DNA of 64,000 bases from Eutreptiella sp. 'Long Island Sound 2002' (GCA_964036045.1 OZ038389.1:38387998-38451997), one strand, 5' to 3'; numbered from the stretch's first letter, positions 46,156 through 56,618 are shown. The notes: generated by a model from the letters alone, not told the origin. Translations and numbers: made by a program.

Positions 46156-48546
46156 TTAGGGGGCGAACACGTGCGACAGGTGCGCAATGGATGTGGGGTC
46201 CCGCAGGTGCACGTGGATCCATAGAAGGGCAGCGCCCGCGGGGCCCGCCTGTTCGTGTGAGGGGGTGTGTGCCCCCTCGATGCGCCGGCGCAAGGCCTCC
46301 TCCTCTGTGCGCCTGCGCGGACCTGCGGGAGGTTCGGGCCAGGGGCACGCGGCTACCTGGGTGCACCGCTCGCACCTGTTGGCGCCTGTCGCTGCTGCTG
46401 AGGACACCGTGTCACACTCTCCGCAGAGTCGGCAGGTGTGCGGGAGGTGGGAGGGCGGAGACCAAGGGTCGAGATGGCGGAGCCAGAGGTCGTCCCACCT
46501 CTGTCGGAGGGGGTCCCGGATCTCCAGCAAGCGGGCGCGGACGCGGCGCCGGTAGTCCTTGCCAAGCGTCTTCCGCTGGACCTCCTGCCACGTGTCGCCG
46601 GGGAGGATCCCGTGGTCGTGGAAGGCGGCGATGAGGTCGTCCCACGACGGGCGGGGGTGCCCCTGGGGGGGGCTCGCCATGTACACGTGGCGCCCGGTGA
46701 GGTGGGGCGTCAGCGCGTCCCATTGGCACCCGTTCGCGGTGTCCCTGTGGAGGAGGGCCAGTAGGGTGCCGTCCGCGACCGCTTCCCACCCCACTCGCAG
46801 CCCTTCGCAGCCGTCCAGCTCCTGGCGCAGCGCGGCTGCGATACCGGTGGGGAACATGAGGAGCAAGGGCCCCTGGGTGTCGCCCAGCCGGGACAGGGCG
46901 TCGTCGTATACCGGCCCCCCCGCTTTGAAGTGCGCCACGGTGAGTTGGGTGGCCCCGTCCTCTGGGGGTTGCCACCGGACGGTGGCCGCAGCGTGTCCCC
47001 ACGTGCGTATCTCCGTGGCCCGGAGCACGCTGGCGGTGTGAAGGACGATGCGGGGCGGGACGGGCGTCCTGACGAGTGAGGATACGTCCCCAGTCCGTCC
47101 CGTTTGCGGCCCCGGGGCCGCCTGCAGCCATTCCCCTGTCGCCGCGTCCCACGGGCGGTCAGGTCCCGCCCCTCGGACCATGGTGGGTCTCGGCCGGGTG
47201 TCCGGCCCCCACCCCCGGAGCGGGATGGCGGCGTATCGTTGCGCAGGGGTCTCCGGGGCGCGCGTGGCGGAGCACCAGCGGCCCCACTCCCGCGCCCACT
47301 CCTCTCCCACGATGCGCGCCTCCCATGCGGTCATGGAGCCGCGCCCGATGATCCACGGTGGGAAAAGGGCGTCTTGCAGGTGCCTCGAGAACCCCCCCGG
47401 CAGGTCCTGATACGGGTGGGGGCCCTCTTGGAGTGGGCACTCCAGAGTGCCATTCACAACACGGAGGGAGGCTACGAAGTCATTGTCAGGGCGCGGGGGA
47501 GGGGGAGGGTGGTCGCCCTCCGCCGCAGTGAGCCACCGGTGCGCCCGGGCCGCCGCGCTTAGGGGGTCGTGGAGGAGTTGCTCCAGCCGGTGGTTGCGAA
47601 GCTCCCACGCGAAGTCCCCTAGCCGGAGCATGTGGTGGAGGAAGTCGTCCACCGAGGTCCCTCCCGGCGGGTCGTATCGGGTTATGGCGCGGAGCTGCGC
47701 CTCCGCGTCCTCGGGCACCAGTCCAGAGCAGAACACCTCCGTCCACGTGGCGCCTGCGGAGCGCCACGAGGCCACCCACAGGGCCTTGTCCCCAGGTGGG
47801 AGGTGGCGGGCCGCCTCGTGCACCGCCTGGCGGTAGTGGGGCCAGAGGAGCCGCGAGTGGGTGCAGCCCACGTGCATGTGCACCGGGGTCTCTTCCGGGC
47901 CGCCGCAGAAAAGGCACGGCTGCGGGACGATGGCGACGCCGGAGAGCCGCTCCTTCCGGACGCGGAGCCTGCGTTGCACCGGCGTGTGGCCGTCTCGGGC
48001 CCGCAGCGCCCGGCTGTTGGTGGCCGCCGCGGTGAGGTCCCGGGCGTGGACGTAGGCCGTGGCGTGGGCCGCGCCCAGAGGTGTGTGTCCCCGGTGCGTC
48101 AGCGCATGGTCCGTCTGCGCCCGTTGTGCGACCTCGCCGAGCACCCGCATCGTGGGGGGCCGTAGATCGAGATGGCCGTCACGGCCGGCGACGATGAGTT
48201 GGGCGTGGCCAGGGTCCGGGGGCGTGTTCTGCAAGACGGTGTCCTGGGACGCCGCCCAGTCCGCCTTGTGCAGTAGGGCGTCACTGTGGTGCGAGGTGGC
48301 TCGGACGTACCAGAACGGGTGCCCGGCGTGTTGCCCCCGCGCGCACAGGCCGTCCCGGAGCCACCTCAGGGGCATCTGGTTGACCACCTTCGCTGCGCCC
48401 GCGGGGACCCCCGTGGTTCGCTCGCGATCTGCGTGCCACACGGAGGAAAAGGGCACCACGACAGGTACCACGACCCACACCGACGGGGAGATCAGCGCCG
48501 CCCCACCCCCACCAAACACCCCAACACACACCACCGAAGCAAACAT
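46156..48546 (-). CDS. LINE-type RNase H tail with CCHC finger, N-truncated
   Basis: A 796-residue ORF. Residues 79-99 (YVRATSHHSDALLHKADWAA) align with the last RNase H motif of LINE ORF2 proteins (AHSGDPLNERAD-like, His and Asp kept). Residues 211-228 form a C-x2-C-x8-H-x4-C finger, as found C-terminal to LINE RT/RNase H. A further Cys cluster, CRLCGEC...CERC, lies near residues 695-725. The reverse transcriptase and first RNase H motifs are missing, and no RT is seen upstream to 51215. The ORF start near 48546 lies in compositionally different DNA, so the real homology probably begins about 48430. It is a 5'-truncated fragment. Residues 230-690 match nothing I know. Confidence 0.55.
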   Translation of the reverse strand: MFASVVCVGVFGGGGAALISPSVWVVVPVVVPFSSVWHADRERTTGVPAGAAKVVNQMPLRWLRDGLCARGQHAGHPFWYVRATSHHSDALLHKADWAASQDTVLQNTPPDPGHAQLIVAGRDGHLDLRPPTMRVLGEVAQRAQTDHALTHRGHTPLGAAHATAYVHARDLTAAATNSRALRARDGHTPVQRRLRVRKERLSGVAIVPQPCLFCGGPEETPVHMHVGCTHSRLLWPHYRQAVHEAARHLPPGDKALWVASWRSAGATWTEVFCSGLVPEDAEAQLRAITRYDPPGGTSVDDFLHHMLRLGDFAWELRNHRLEQLLHDPLSAAARAHRWLTAAEGDHPPPPPRPDNDFVASLRVVNGTLECPLQEGPHPYQDLPGGFSRHLQDALFPPWIIGRGSMTAWEARIVGEEWAREWGRWCSATRAPETPAQRYAAIPLRGWGPDTRPRPTMVRGAGPDRPWDAATGEWLQAAPGPQTGRTGDVSSLVRTPVPPRIVLHTASVLRATEIRTWGHAAATVRWQPPEDGATQLTVAHFKAGGPVYDDALSRLGDTQGPLLLMFPTGIAAALRQELDGCEGLRVGWEAVADGTLLALLHRDTANGCQWDALTPHLTGRHVYMASPPQGHPRPSWDDLIAAFHDHGILPGDTWQEVQRKTLGKDYRRRVRARLLEIRDPLRQRWDDLWLRHLDPWSPPSHLPHTCRLCGECDTVSSAAATGANRCERCTQVAACPWPEPPAGPRRRTEEEALRRRIEGAHTPSHEQAGPAGAALLWIHVHLRDPTSIAHLSHVFAP

Positions 48547-48868
48547 CGGACGCCATGCGGATCACACCAGCGCACGCCCACCGGCCACCGGAAACCACAC
48601 GGAGAACGGAGGGCACACCTACACGGGGAAAACGGGCCACACCCACAGAGGAGGCCGCAGGGAACACCGCCGCACGGCACACCACCATGCCCTCACCGCC
48701 AGCCGACGACCCCGACCACCACGAAGGCCAACTCACAGGCACCGGAAGAGGACGAAAGCACGGCCGCGGCACACCACGACTACGGACCGACACCCCCAGA
48801 GGACACGGGACCAAGGCACAGGCCCCCAGGGAGGGCAACCCCACAGACCGTCACGCGACCACACCATG

Positions 48869-49280
48869 GGCTATAAGGGCCGGGCTGCGCTACCGTCGCG
48901 GTCTGACGCAGAGTATTGCTACGGGGGCTTGATCTCGGCTGGTCTCACGTCCGTGAGGGCGTCCGTCACCAACCTGTTGCGTCCAGTGGAGGAATGGCAC
49001 TGCGGCGGCACACCGATCCCGTCCATGATGAATATCGAGCACCGCAAGGGGAAGCGAAAGGCTGTGATCGATCGCGAAGGCTTTGGTGCTGCTGGACGGT
49101 GCCCCCTTCAAGGCCATCTCCGAGCGCCGTGAAGACTGGAAGTGCCAAGAATACTACCGATGCCCCGGACCCCAGCAGTTCAGCACCGGAGATATGGACA
49201 TCCCCCTGACCCTAAAGTATGAGCTCATCCCTGCCGGCGGCACCGACCCGGACCCTGCCAGCGCAGCCGAGCTGCAGTGA
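48869..49280 (+). pseudogene. PPi-dependent phosphofructokinase (beta-type) C-terminal fragment
   Basis: Glycolytic enzyme fragment captured in the insert. The segment begins GYKGRAALPS and continues YCYGGLISAGLTSV, NLLRPVEEWHCGGTPIPSMM and GKRKAVID. After a one-base frameshift near 49075 it continues LLDGAPFKAISERREDW and YYRCPGPQQF, ending at TGA 49278-49280. These correspond in order to the conserved C-terminal motifs of diphosphate-fructose-6-phosphate 1-phosphotransferase, including the beta-subunit-like GAPFK and PGPxQF motifs. No intron interrupts the about 410 bp. It lacks the N-terminal active site and cannot be functional. About 210 bp of less biased sequence after the stop may be its own 3' UTR. 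Confidence 0.82.
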
Positions 49281-49499
49281 AAGCCGTTCGCCACTCAAAT
49301 AGCGTTCGGAAGCCACCTCCACCGTCCGACTCCTGATGTCTGTTTGTCTGCCTTGGAGAAGGAACGCCTTTCCTACACCCCGAGTACACCTGCCTGTCTG
49401 CGAGGCCCGGTGAAGATTGAGTATATGGGTGAGAGTCAGTGTGCACGCCCCAAGGACACCGTGATCATTCAGCAGAATTTCCCGAAGACCTAACCGACC

Positions 49500-50800
49500 C
49501 ACACAGGCCAGGCTGACCTCCACTGACCCATAGCGGCACCACGCGAGACCACGGCACACCGCACCACAGCGCGCCACAGAGCAACGAACCACAGCACGAC
49601 GCGACGCGACGCGGCACAGAGCGGCACAACACGACACAACTGACCCTAACCTGAGGGACTAACCGAAGCCAGCCACCGCACACCCAGGAAGGCGCCGCGC
49701 CACCACGCCACACACCAGCACCACAGGCCACACACGGGGCCACAGCGCGCCAGGCAACAACGGTGACGGACCACCCAGAAGATTACAGCCGGCACCGCAG
49801 AGGGGTAAGGACACGAGCAACCCCAGCCCCCTAACCCAAAACCACAAGCAGCCGCCTGGCGCAGCCGCCCAGCCGGCAGAGCCAGGACCTAACCCAGCAA
49901 GAAGGGGCGCCGAGCCCACCGTGTACAGAGCCCAGCCGAACCATGGGGCCGGAACATGGCCACACAGAACGCAACTGAAGACAGCAGCCCGGAAGACAAC
50001 ACTGAATACAGGCCAGTGCGTGCGCCAGCCCAGGGAAGGCAGAGGGAGGAACAGGCAAGCCCCCCCCAAAAAAAAAAAAAAAGGAGGGGGGAAGGGGAAA
50101 AGGCACGAAAACAGCCCACAGCCGCCCAACAACCCGCCAACAGCACCACAGGCGGCCAGGCCCCCCCCCCCGGAAAAAAAAAAAAAAAAAAAAAGGGGGG
50201 GACCCCCGCAGAGGCACAGGGGAACCACCCACCCAAAACCGGCAACACCAAGCCAGTAACAGCGGACCACGGGGAAAAGGGACACGGAAGAAAAAAAAAA
50301 AAAAAAAAAAGAGAGCGACCAGCCCAGCCCGAAAGAAAGGGGATGGAGGGACAGGGACCACAAAGCCCAGAAAAAAAAAAAAAAAAAAGAAAAAACCAAA
50401 GCGCAAAAAAAAAAAAAAACACACCCCGACAACCCAGCCAAGACGGACTGGGCACAGGCGAGACCCGGGCCCAGCACACACGCCCACACCGCGCGCCGGA
50501 ACCGGAAACGGCGGGGGGCAAGCGGGGCGCCCACGAAACCACACACGTCCCAAAAGCAGGCCGAAACCGAAGCCCAACCACGAACACCACAAAGAGCCGA
50601 CACTAGAGGGACAACACCACAAATCGAGCCCAAAAAGACCCACCCAAGACCCCAGCCAGGACTGACGGGGTTAACAAAACCCGCACCCAACCGCCAACCG
50701 GACCCAAACACAAACACCACACAACAGTAGGAAACCCAGTGCCCACAGCCCGGGCACTGAGGCAGCCCGTGCCATGCAGGTGACCCGGCCAAACGAGATC
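49500..50800 (+). other. T-poor, A-tract-rich non-coding segment
   Basis: The plus strand is strongly depleted in T. Five A-runs of 15-21 bases lie at 50068-50082, 50174-50194, 50291-50310, 50371-50388 and 50405-50419, several flanked by C-runs before or G-runs after. Lys-rich plus-strand and Phe-rich minus-strand ORFs here are products of composition, not genes. Confidence 0.7.
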
Positions 50801-51190
50801 CGGAGCCCGGGGGTAAGGCTGCATCCTAAGGCCTGCGCTGCTTTGGGACTCGAGGCGGAGCGTGCGACACCCAAGCGCCTCGGAACCCTAGTACCAGGAA
50901 CGTGCATGCACGCCTTGGGAACGGGATACGCCAGGAAGTCCAGTGAACCCCTAGGGTTCCGCCCAAAGGAGGGGACGTGCTCAAGCACGGGGGCACACCC
51001 TCCCGGCGAGACAAGCATGTCACGCTGGCGGCGATCAGCCCTCCCGGCGTAGCCCGGGGCCGCTTAGTTGGGGGCCAACAGTCAGGTCTAGCGGGAAGTA
51101 AGCCGCCTCCCCTCTTCACGCGCGAAGCCTCTTCCTGTTCGTCACAGGGGCGACGCCAGGGGGAACCATGGGGCGCCCCTCCACGACCGA

Positions 51191-51215
51191 GTGCACCTAC
51201 CTACCTACCTACCTA
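51191..51215 (+). repeat. CTAC-repeat tail of the insert
   Basis: Tandem CTAC units end directly at the right TSD copy. Such a tail is typical of some non-LTR retrotransposon 3' ends and suggests the plus strand is the element sense strand. Confidence 0.75.
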
Positions 51216-53654
51216 TGCAGTACCTGGGGTCTGACGTTGGCTATGGGTGGTGGACCCCAGCGGCCTCTAAGGCCAAACCCCTGATCAATGCTAAGGTGCG
51301 ACACGAAGACCCCAAGAAAGGCCTTCATGATGTACGCAGTTTAACCCGGGCGTGCAACTTCTTTCGCCGCCATATCAAAAACTTCACCTACACCAGCGCC
51401 ATTCTGACGGACTTGATCAAGAAGAGTACTACTTGGCGCTGGGGCCCACAAGAGCAACAAGCGTTTGACGAGCTCAAAGACAAGGTGGCCAATGCTAAGT
51501 GCTTGGGCGTGCCTAGGGCACAAGGGGAGATTATCCTGGTGACCGACACCAGCAATGTGGGCGGTGGTGGAACGTTGTTCCAATGGCAAGCACTAGAGAA
51601 GGAGGAGTTCGACTCGGCCATTTCCCAATGGGGGACGGAAGGTCTCAACCGAGATGGAACCCTCAAGCACAGCTACCCTGACAGCAAGTGGGTCCTAGTA
51701 CCTCTGGGCCACTGGAACTGGAAGTGGAACCAGGCCAGGGAGAACTACTCCACCTATGAGCAGGAATTGCTCGCGGGTATGCTGGTGCTATCCTCACAAG
51801 CAGGACTGTTGGGGAGTAGCCCTGTGGTCTGGCTGTGCGACCAAGAACCGGTTCGCAGTTTCCAGAAGGGCCTCCCACCTGAGAAGGCTAAGCTACGGCG
51901 CTGGTGGACCTACCTCAGTCAACTACGGCTGACGGTACACCATATCCAGGGAGTAAAGAACGAGTGTGCAGACTACATCAGCCGCAACAACTTCAACGCC
52001 CTGATTGGTGCCCGGTCTGAAGCGCTGGCTAGGGAGGCGTTCAGCCGTATGAACGTCCACTTGGACCTCAACATGACGATGATATGCCCCCTGGACGCAC
52101 TCCAACAATCGGAGTACCTGGAGGAGTTTGGGGATATCTATAAGCGCCTGGGGAAACGCCTTGAACCCCTCCTGGTCAACCAAGATCAGTGGAAGAGGGA
52201 CAAGAGCTACCTCTGGCACGAGGACCGCATTGGGGTACCTAGTGACAGAGTCCCAGCGCTGCTGAAGTGGACCCATGAGTCCAGCGGTCATGTGGGTGCT
52301 GACCGTACCCTGAGGCTGTTCAAGCAGTGGTTCCACACTACGTGGACTGACGACCAACTGCGGAAAACCCTCCAGCCTATCGTGGACAAGTGCCCGTGCA
52401 GGTCCTGCAAACCAGGGGATATCAGGGACAGAGGTCTCTACGAGACCCTGCCCATCCCTCACTGTGCTAACAGTGTTCTATACGTGGACTACACGGAGAT
52501 GCCGAAGTTCGGGGGCTATGACTTCGCCCTCGTGGTAACCTATGGGTTGACCAAGTTTACCAGGGTGTTCCCATGTACCAAGCACATTACCGGGGAGGAG
52601 ACTATCAAGATACTCCTCGAGGAGTGGTTCTGTATCTATGGGGCGCCCAAAGAGATCAGCTCCGATGAGGACGTACGAGTACGCTCAGATACTGGCTGGT
52701 ACGAGAGGGTCCTGAGATCCCTCAATGTCCAGGTGTCTACGGGGATTCCCTACTCGCACACCAGCAACCCCCTATGTGAGCGACAGATCTGTGTCCTCAA
52801 GGAGAATGTAAGGATATGATGCAAAACTGAACGCACTAGAGACTGGGTGAGACTACTCCCCGTCATATCCTTGATGATGAACTCCCAAGAGAGTTCAGCT
52901 ACTGGCTACTCGCCCCATGAGCTATTCCCAGGGCGCCCGGCATGGTTCCTACATGCCCCCTATCCAGAGGACACCCATTCTTCTGTGGGTGAATGGGTCC
53001 AAGAGCAACAAGCGACGGTGGACAAGGCCAAGGCTATGCTCCAGAGAGTGAGGGAGCGTCAGTGGAACAAGAAGAACAAGCACCGAGGGCCATCTACCAA
53101 GAGGGGGACTGGGTGCTGCTGCACCACAGTCGACTACCCGCCTGGCCACCCTCTACCAGCGATGACCCATACTTCGGGCCGTACAAGATTCTATCAGTGG
53201 ATGGACACCGTATCACTGTGCGGTGTTCTCCCCGTCTAGGGGGGACCCTGGTGTGCGCTGCTCAACACCTGAAGCGCTACTATGATCCTGAAGACCTCTG
53301 TGGGGAGGAGTGCGAGCTGAACTACGAGGAAATCGCCGCCCTAGACCTACAAGGGGCTGCCAGCCCTATGGAAGTTGAAGGGGAACTCACCGACATGAAC
53401 GCCGAGGAGATGGCTAAGGAGGGCTTCTACCTGGTGAAGTCTGTCCTACGCTACCGCTATCGCCAGGGTTCGCGCTTCCTCACCCTCTGGGAAGGGTTTG
53501 GAGTCGAAAGCCCCCCTGGGAGCCCTTCTCTGCGTTTGTTCTACCTGAGGAACGCCTAAACTCAGTTCTGGTTGACTACTTGTCCCAGAACTACCTTGGT
53601 GAGTTGCTGAGGCTCGCTGAGACGCTTGCCTCCAAGACTACACCTAGGGACTGA
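51216..53654 (+). pseudogene. pol: E4 pol, 3' half (RT end, RH, IN, chromodomain)
   Basis: Resumes E4 pol at the right TSD copy (...QYLGSDVGYGWW). RNase H has DTSNVGGG (51545), where E2 has DASNVGGG. Integrase shows the HESSGHVGADR zinc-binding region, CPCRSCK, YVDYTEMP (first Asp), DEDVR (second Asp) and CERQI (Glu). The C-terminal chromodomain (about 53440-53520) is damaged. Breaks: a stop at 52817 and frameshifts near 53090 and 53505. The family stop is at 53652-53654. Translation starting at 51191 begins in the insert tail and is not a true N-terminus. Confidence 0.93.
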
Positions 53655-54392
53655 ACCTTACCTTACCCCTAAGTGTGCTACGTATGTCTGTGTGTTTCTC
53701 ACTTCTCTCCCGGGCGTGGCTCCTGGAGACCGGGCTTCGCTGATGTCGGACCGAAGGTCCTAGTCAGGTACTGGTACCACTCCTATGGCGCCCAATTTCT
53801 GTGCTGGCGCCTATCCTTGGGGGAAGACGGCAAAAGCCCTACCTCCTACAGGGGAGGGGTGGCCAAGTGTGCTAAGGGCTTTCTAAACGGCCATTTTTGC
53901 TAAAGGCCAAAAGCTAACGCACTCCGCTGCCCAGGAGGAAAAGCACGCGGGACAGGAGACACCACTACTCTACACACCCTACCTACAGTGGCACCATCCT
54001 GGTGGGCGAGCACTTTTGCAACTGGCTCAAGCCCCCACTCAGGACTACAACTCCTACACGCACACTCTACTGGGTGTGGTTGAGGAACACGTCGTGGGTC
54101 CTAACGACCCTCCTGTGAAGAAGACAAGAGAACACAGCGTTGCTAAGCAACTGTGGCCTAACAGGGGACGCCACAACGCTTTTCTCCTGCTAGGGCTTGG
54201 AGGGAAGAGGTGCTCTTGTTGCGTGCACTGCGTGGATGTCGATGGAGTCGAACTGCCCTCGCCACTCCTGGCGGAGGTGAAGTCAATTGTTTGTGTGATC
54301 AGCGCCCTTGTTTAGCAGGGCTGGAAAAAAATGGTATGCTGCTGGACCAATCGCCCTACCTGCCCACCTGTAAAGCAAAGGCCAATGAAGGG

Positions 54393-54474
54393 GTGTTTGC
54401 GGCGGAGGAACCAAGCAACACTCCACGTATTATACGCTTCTCAGTGTGACCTATAATACACTGTCCGCAAACAC
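54393..54474 (+). other. Conserved hairpin I, E4 copy
   Basis: GTGTTTGCGG (54393-54402) pairs perfectly with CCGCAAACAC (54465-54474) around the 33-bp core 54427-54459, whose arms are GTATTATA/TATAATAC. Confidence 0.75.
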
Positions 54475-54503
54475 GCCCTGTCAAGCAAGCAAGCGTTGAG
54501 AGA

Positions 54504-54537
54504 CTCCTCAGGTTCTCTAAAAGAACGTACCGAGGAG
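54504..54537 (+). other. Conserved hairpin II, E4 copy (34 bp)
   Basis: CTCCTC (54504-54509) pairs with GAGGAG (54532-54537), with inner stem GTTCT/AGAAC. Confidence 0.72.
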
Positions 54538-55823
54538 CCCCTGGGTAGCCTAAACAAGGTTTACCGTGCGCATTTCGCGTGGCCTACCCTTTAATGCGTG
54601 TGTGAATGCGCGAGCATGCACGAGTGGGCGAGTTGTCTTGGGCAAACCTGCCCATCCGAACCCCAATCACGGACTCCACCAGGGGGTGGCCCCTCCTGGG
54701 CTTACTCACCTTACCTACCGCTGGAGAGAGAGAGCAAGTGGGAACGTGAAACGAGGCGCAAGCAAAAAACGTCGCTATGCACTTGTGTGTATGTCTAATC
54801 ACCCTGATCTGACCTCTAATCATTTGCAATCTTTCTAATCTAGCCCTCTATCGTTTGTTAGCGCAGCTACAAGACTCGTTCACGGAGACACGAGAAGAGC
54901 AATGTGCATGCTGCATACGAGACGAGCACACCTGTGGTTTATACCTGATTCATTGCAGTCTTTTTGTCGATTTTCAAATTCTTGGATTTTTGACTCTTCT
55001 ATCAGTGTGGGTGGAATCTGTATGTTTATTTATTAATGTGTGTCTCGTCATTTTCCAGTCTACGTGAGACATACCTTTATAATCTCATTATTTCTGCATT
55101 TTCGGGCGCTTCGCTAGGAGCCGCTCCTGCGCGCCGCCTTTTTATGCGTAGGAATTTCTTGATCTAAAAAATCGAGAGATGACTCTAATTATAATAAAAA
55201 TGTGCTTCTGATGCACAATTGGATTCTGCTCAGGTGTGTTGTCTTCGAAAAATTCTACGCCGTCATTTGACGGATTTAGGTGTTGTCGCTTCGCGTTTGC
55301 GTGGATTCGTCCATAATTCTCCCATTCCTGCCTCTGCAGATATCCTCGCGAAAGCGTCGCTGAGTAGGCCGTGTTTGGGCCGAAAATCAGCAGCCAGGAG
55401 ACTGAGCAGAACCCAAGACCCCACCAAGGGGCAATTTAATTAATTTTTTAACGACTCCCTTTGCCCTAAGACAGGTCACAGGTGGCCAGCAGGTCTACGA
55501 GAACCCATGCGAGTGTGTATATTGTGTCTTGCGTTGGGTTTATGTCGCGCTGCGTCTTGGAGGGAGGGATGCACATGCACATGTTTATGGCATGCTCCCG
55601 AACTAACCCAGCCAAGCCACAGGAACCCCGGCAGCGCCATGAGCGCTGAGCTTTCTGTAGGAAATGTTACGAACAAGCAGCAAAAAGGCGCCAGCCATGT
55701 TGAGCGCCCATTTTTCTGTCTGAGGGAAACTATAGGTATTTTAGAGTAGATGTGGAAACCAAGGAAAAGCCAAGAAAAAATCCCTTTTTCCTGAAAATGC
55801 GACAGTGGTGGCCACCACAGCAC

Positions 55824-55831
55824 AAGGGGGG
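55824..55831 (+). promoter_or_regulatory. E4 polypurine tract
   Basis: AAGGGGGG immediately before the 3' LTR, identical to the E2 PPT. Confidence 0.82.
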
Positions 55832-56618
55832 AGTAAGAAAAATTGCTTTTCCAATGCTTGGAGGCATACTCTAGTTGTATTAGAGATGCACTGAGCACAC
55901 AGGCATTTCTTTCTTAGTATTGGCCCAACCAAAACCGGTGATAACACATTTTGACCTATGGAACCAAACACCCGATCAGGATATGGAGTGGACCCCTTAA
56001 TCCCCTATCAATGTGAGGCCATACATCGTTTCCTGAGTTGACTGAGAACTGACATATGCAGGGCAGAGCCTATGAATTTATCTATGTTTTCTGATGAATT
56101 CTTAACTGTCCTAGTGGTATGCACCCTAGGGGGCCGGGCACCTCTTTTTGAGAGGTCCTGGGTTTAATTTCCGGTCAGCCTAGCTAAGTAGGAAGATCCC
56201 ATGTGACATGGCAGTGACCTCGTCGCCACATGCCCTGCCACCTCAGCACATATGGGACCCAAAGCAAAGAGTGCACCTCGCTTGAGATGGCACTATGGAG
56301 ATTGAGTGACCATGGGGCAGTTTTCCAACTCTTTTTCCAAAACAATTCAGCTATCTTTGTGAATATGCAATCCGATTTGACCTGAGTTGCAGTTTCTGTG
56401 AATATCCTTTCATCTTTCACTGTTTACACTGCAGTTCGTCATGCTTTGATCCTGATTCTCTTCTACTTGCATACCTCTGGCTTGGGCTATCCTGGATTGA
56501 TTGTATTTCAGCAACTAAAAAATTTTCATCTTCAAAAACAAGCAGCAGGAAACCCTACACTAGCAGCAAGCAGCAGGAGAGGCACAAACACAGTGTTGAA
56601 AGCACTATAAAACTTTCT
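55832..56618 (+). repeat. E4 3' LTR
   Basis: 787 bp, starting AGTAAGAAAAAT and ending AACTTTCT, followed by TSD TTTAC. Partner of 32661-33423. A tRNA-like module lies at about 56102-56187. Confidence 0.92.
56102..56187 (+). other. tRNA-like module in E4 3' LTR
   Basis: Same order of elements as in the other E2/E4 LTRs. The B-box-like sequence is slightly decayed here (GGGTTTAATTTCC). Confidence 0.45.

Larger units (their letters stand above)
38494..51215. mobile_element. 12.7-kb GC-rich composite insert in E4 RT
   Basis: 12,722 bp flanked by a 12-bp TSD in E4 pol. The right end is a CTAC-repeat tail touching the TSD. A simple-repeat tail and longer TSD point to a non-LTR retrotransposon (LINE) mechanism with the plus strand as sense. 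The longest ORFs, however, are on the minus strand, and one ends in a LINE-type RNase H/CCHC module truncated at its N-side. The insert is far more GC-rich than the rest of the window. I infer a composite: a LINE-like carrier with an inverted LINE fragment and a captured host gene piece. Confidence 0.8.
53655..55823 (+). other. E4 long non-coding 3' region
   Basis: About 2.2 kb collinear with E2 18861-21111, and partly with E1 and E3. Contains conserved hairpins I (54393-54474) and II (54504-54537). No supported ORF. Confidence 0.8.
32661..56618 (+). mobile_element. E4, chromovirus copy inserted in E5 pol
   Basis: Plus-strand element with LTRs 32661-33423 and 55832-56618 and TSD TTTAC at 32656-32660 and 56619-56623. 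Its pol is split by a 12.7-kb GC-rich insert. Without the insert the element is about 11.2 kb, closely matching E2. Confidence 0.94.

Noticed and set aside
44081-46224. Several long plus-strand ORFs opposite the 1062-residue gene
   Set aside because: High GC removes stop codons in all frames. These are antisense shadows with low-complexity composition.
49659-50792. Phe-rich minus-strand ORF resembling a membrane protein
   Set aside because: Poly-Phe comes from A-runs on the other strand. There is no conserved motif and composition fully explains it.
38494-51215. Helitron origin for the insert carrying a gene fragment
   Set aside because: Helitrons make no target-site duplication. A 12-bp TSD and simple-repeat tail are present.
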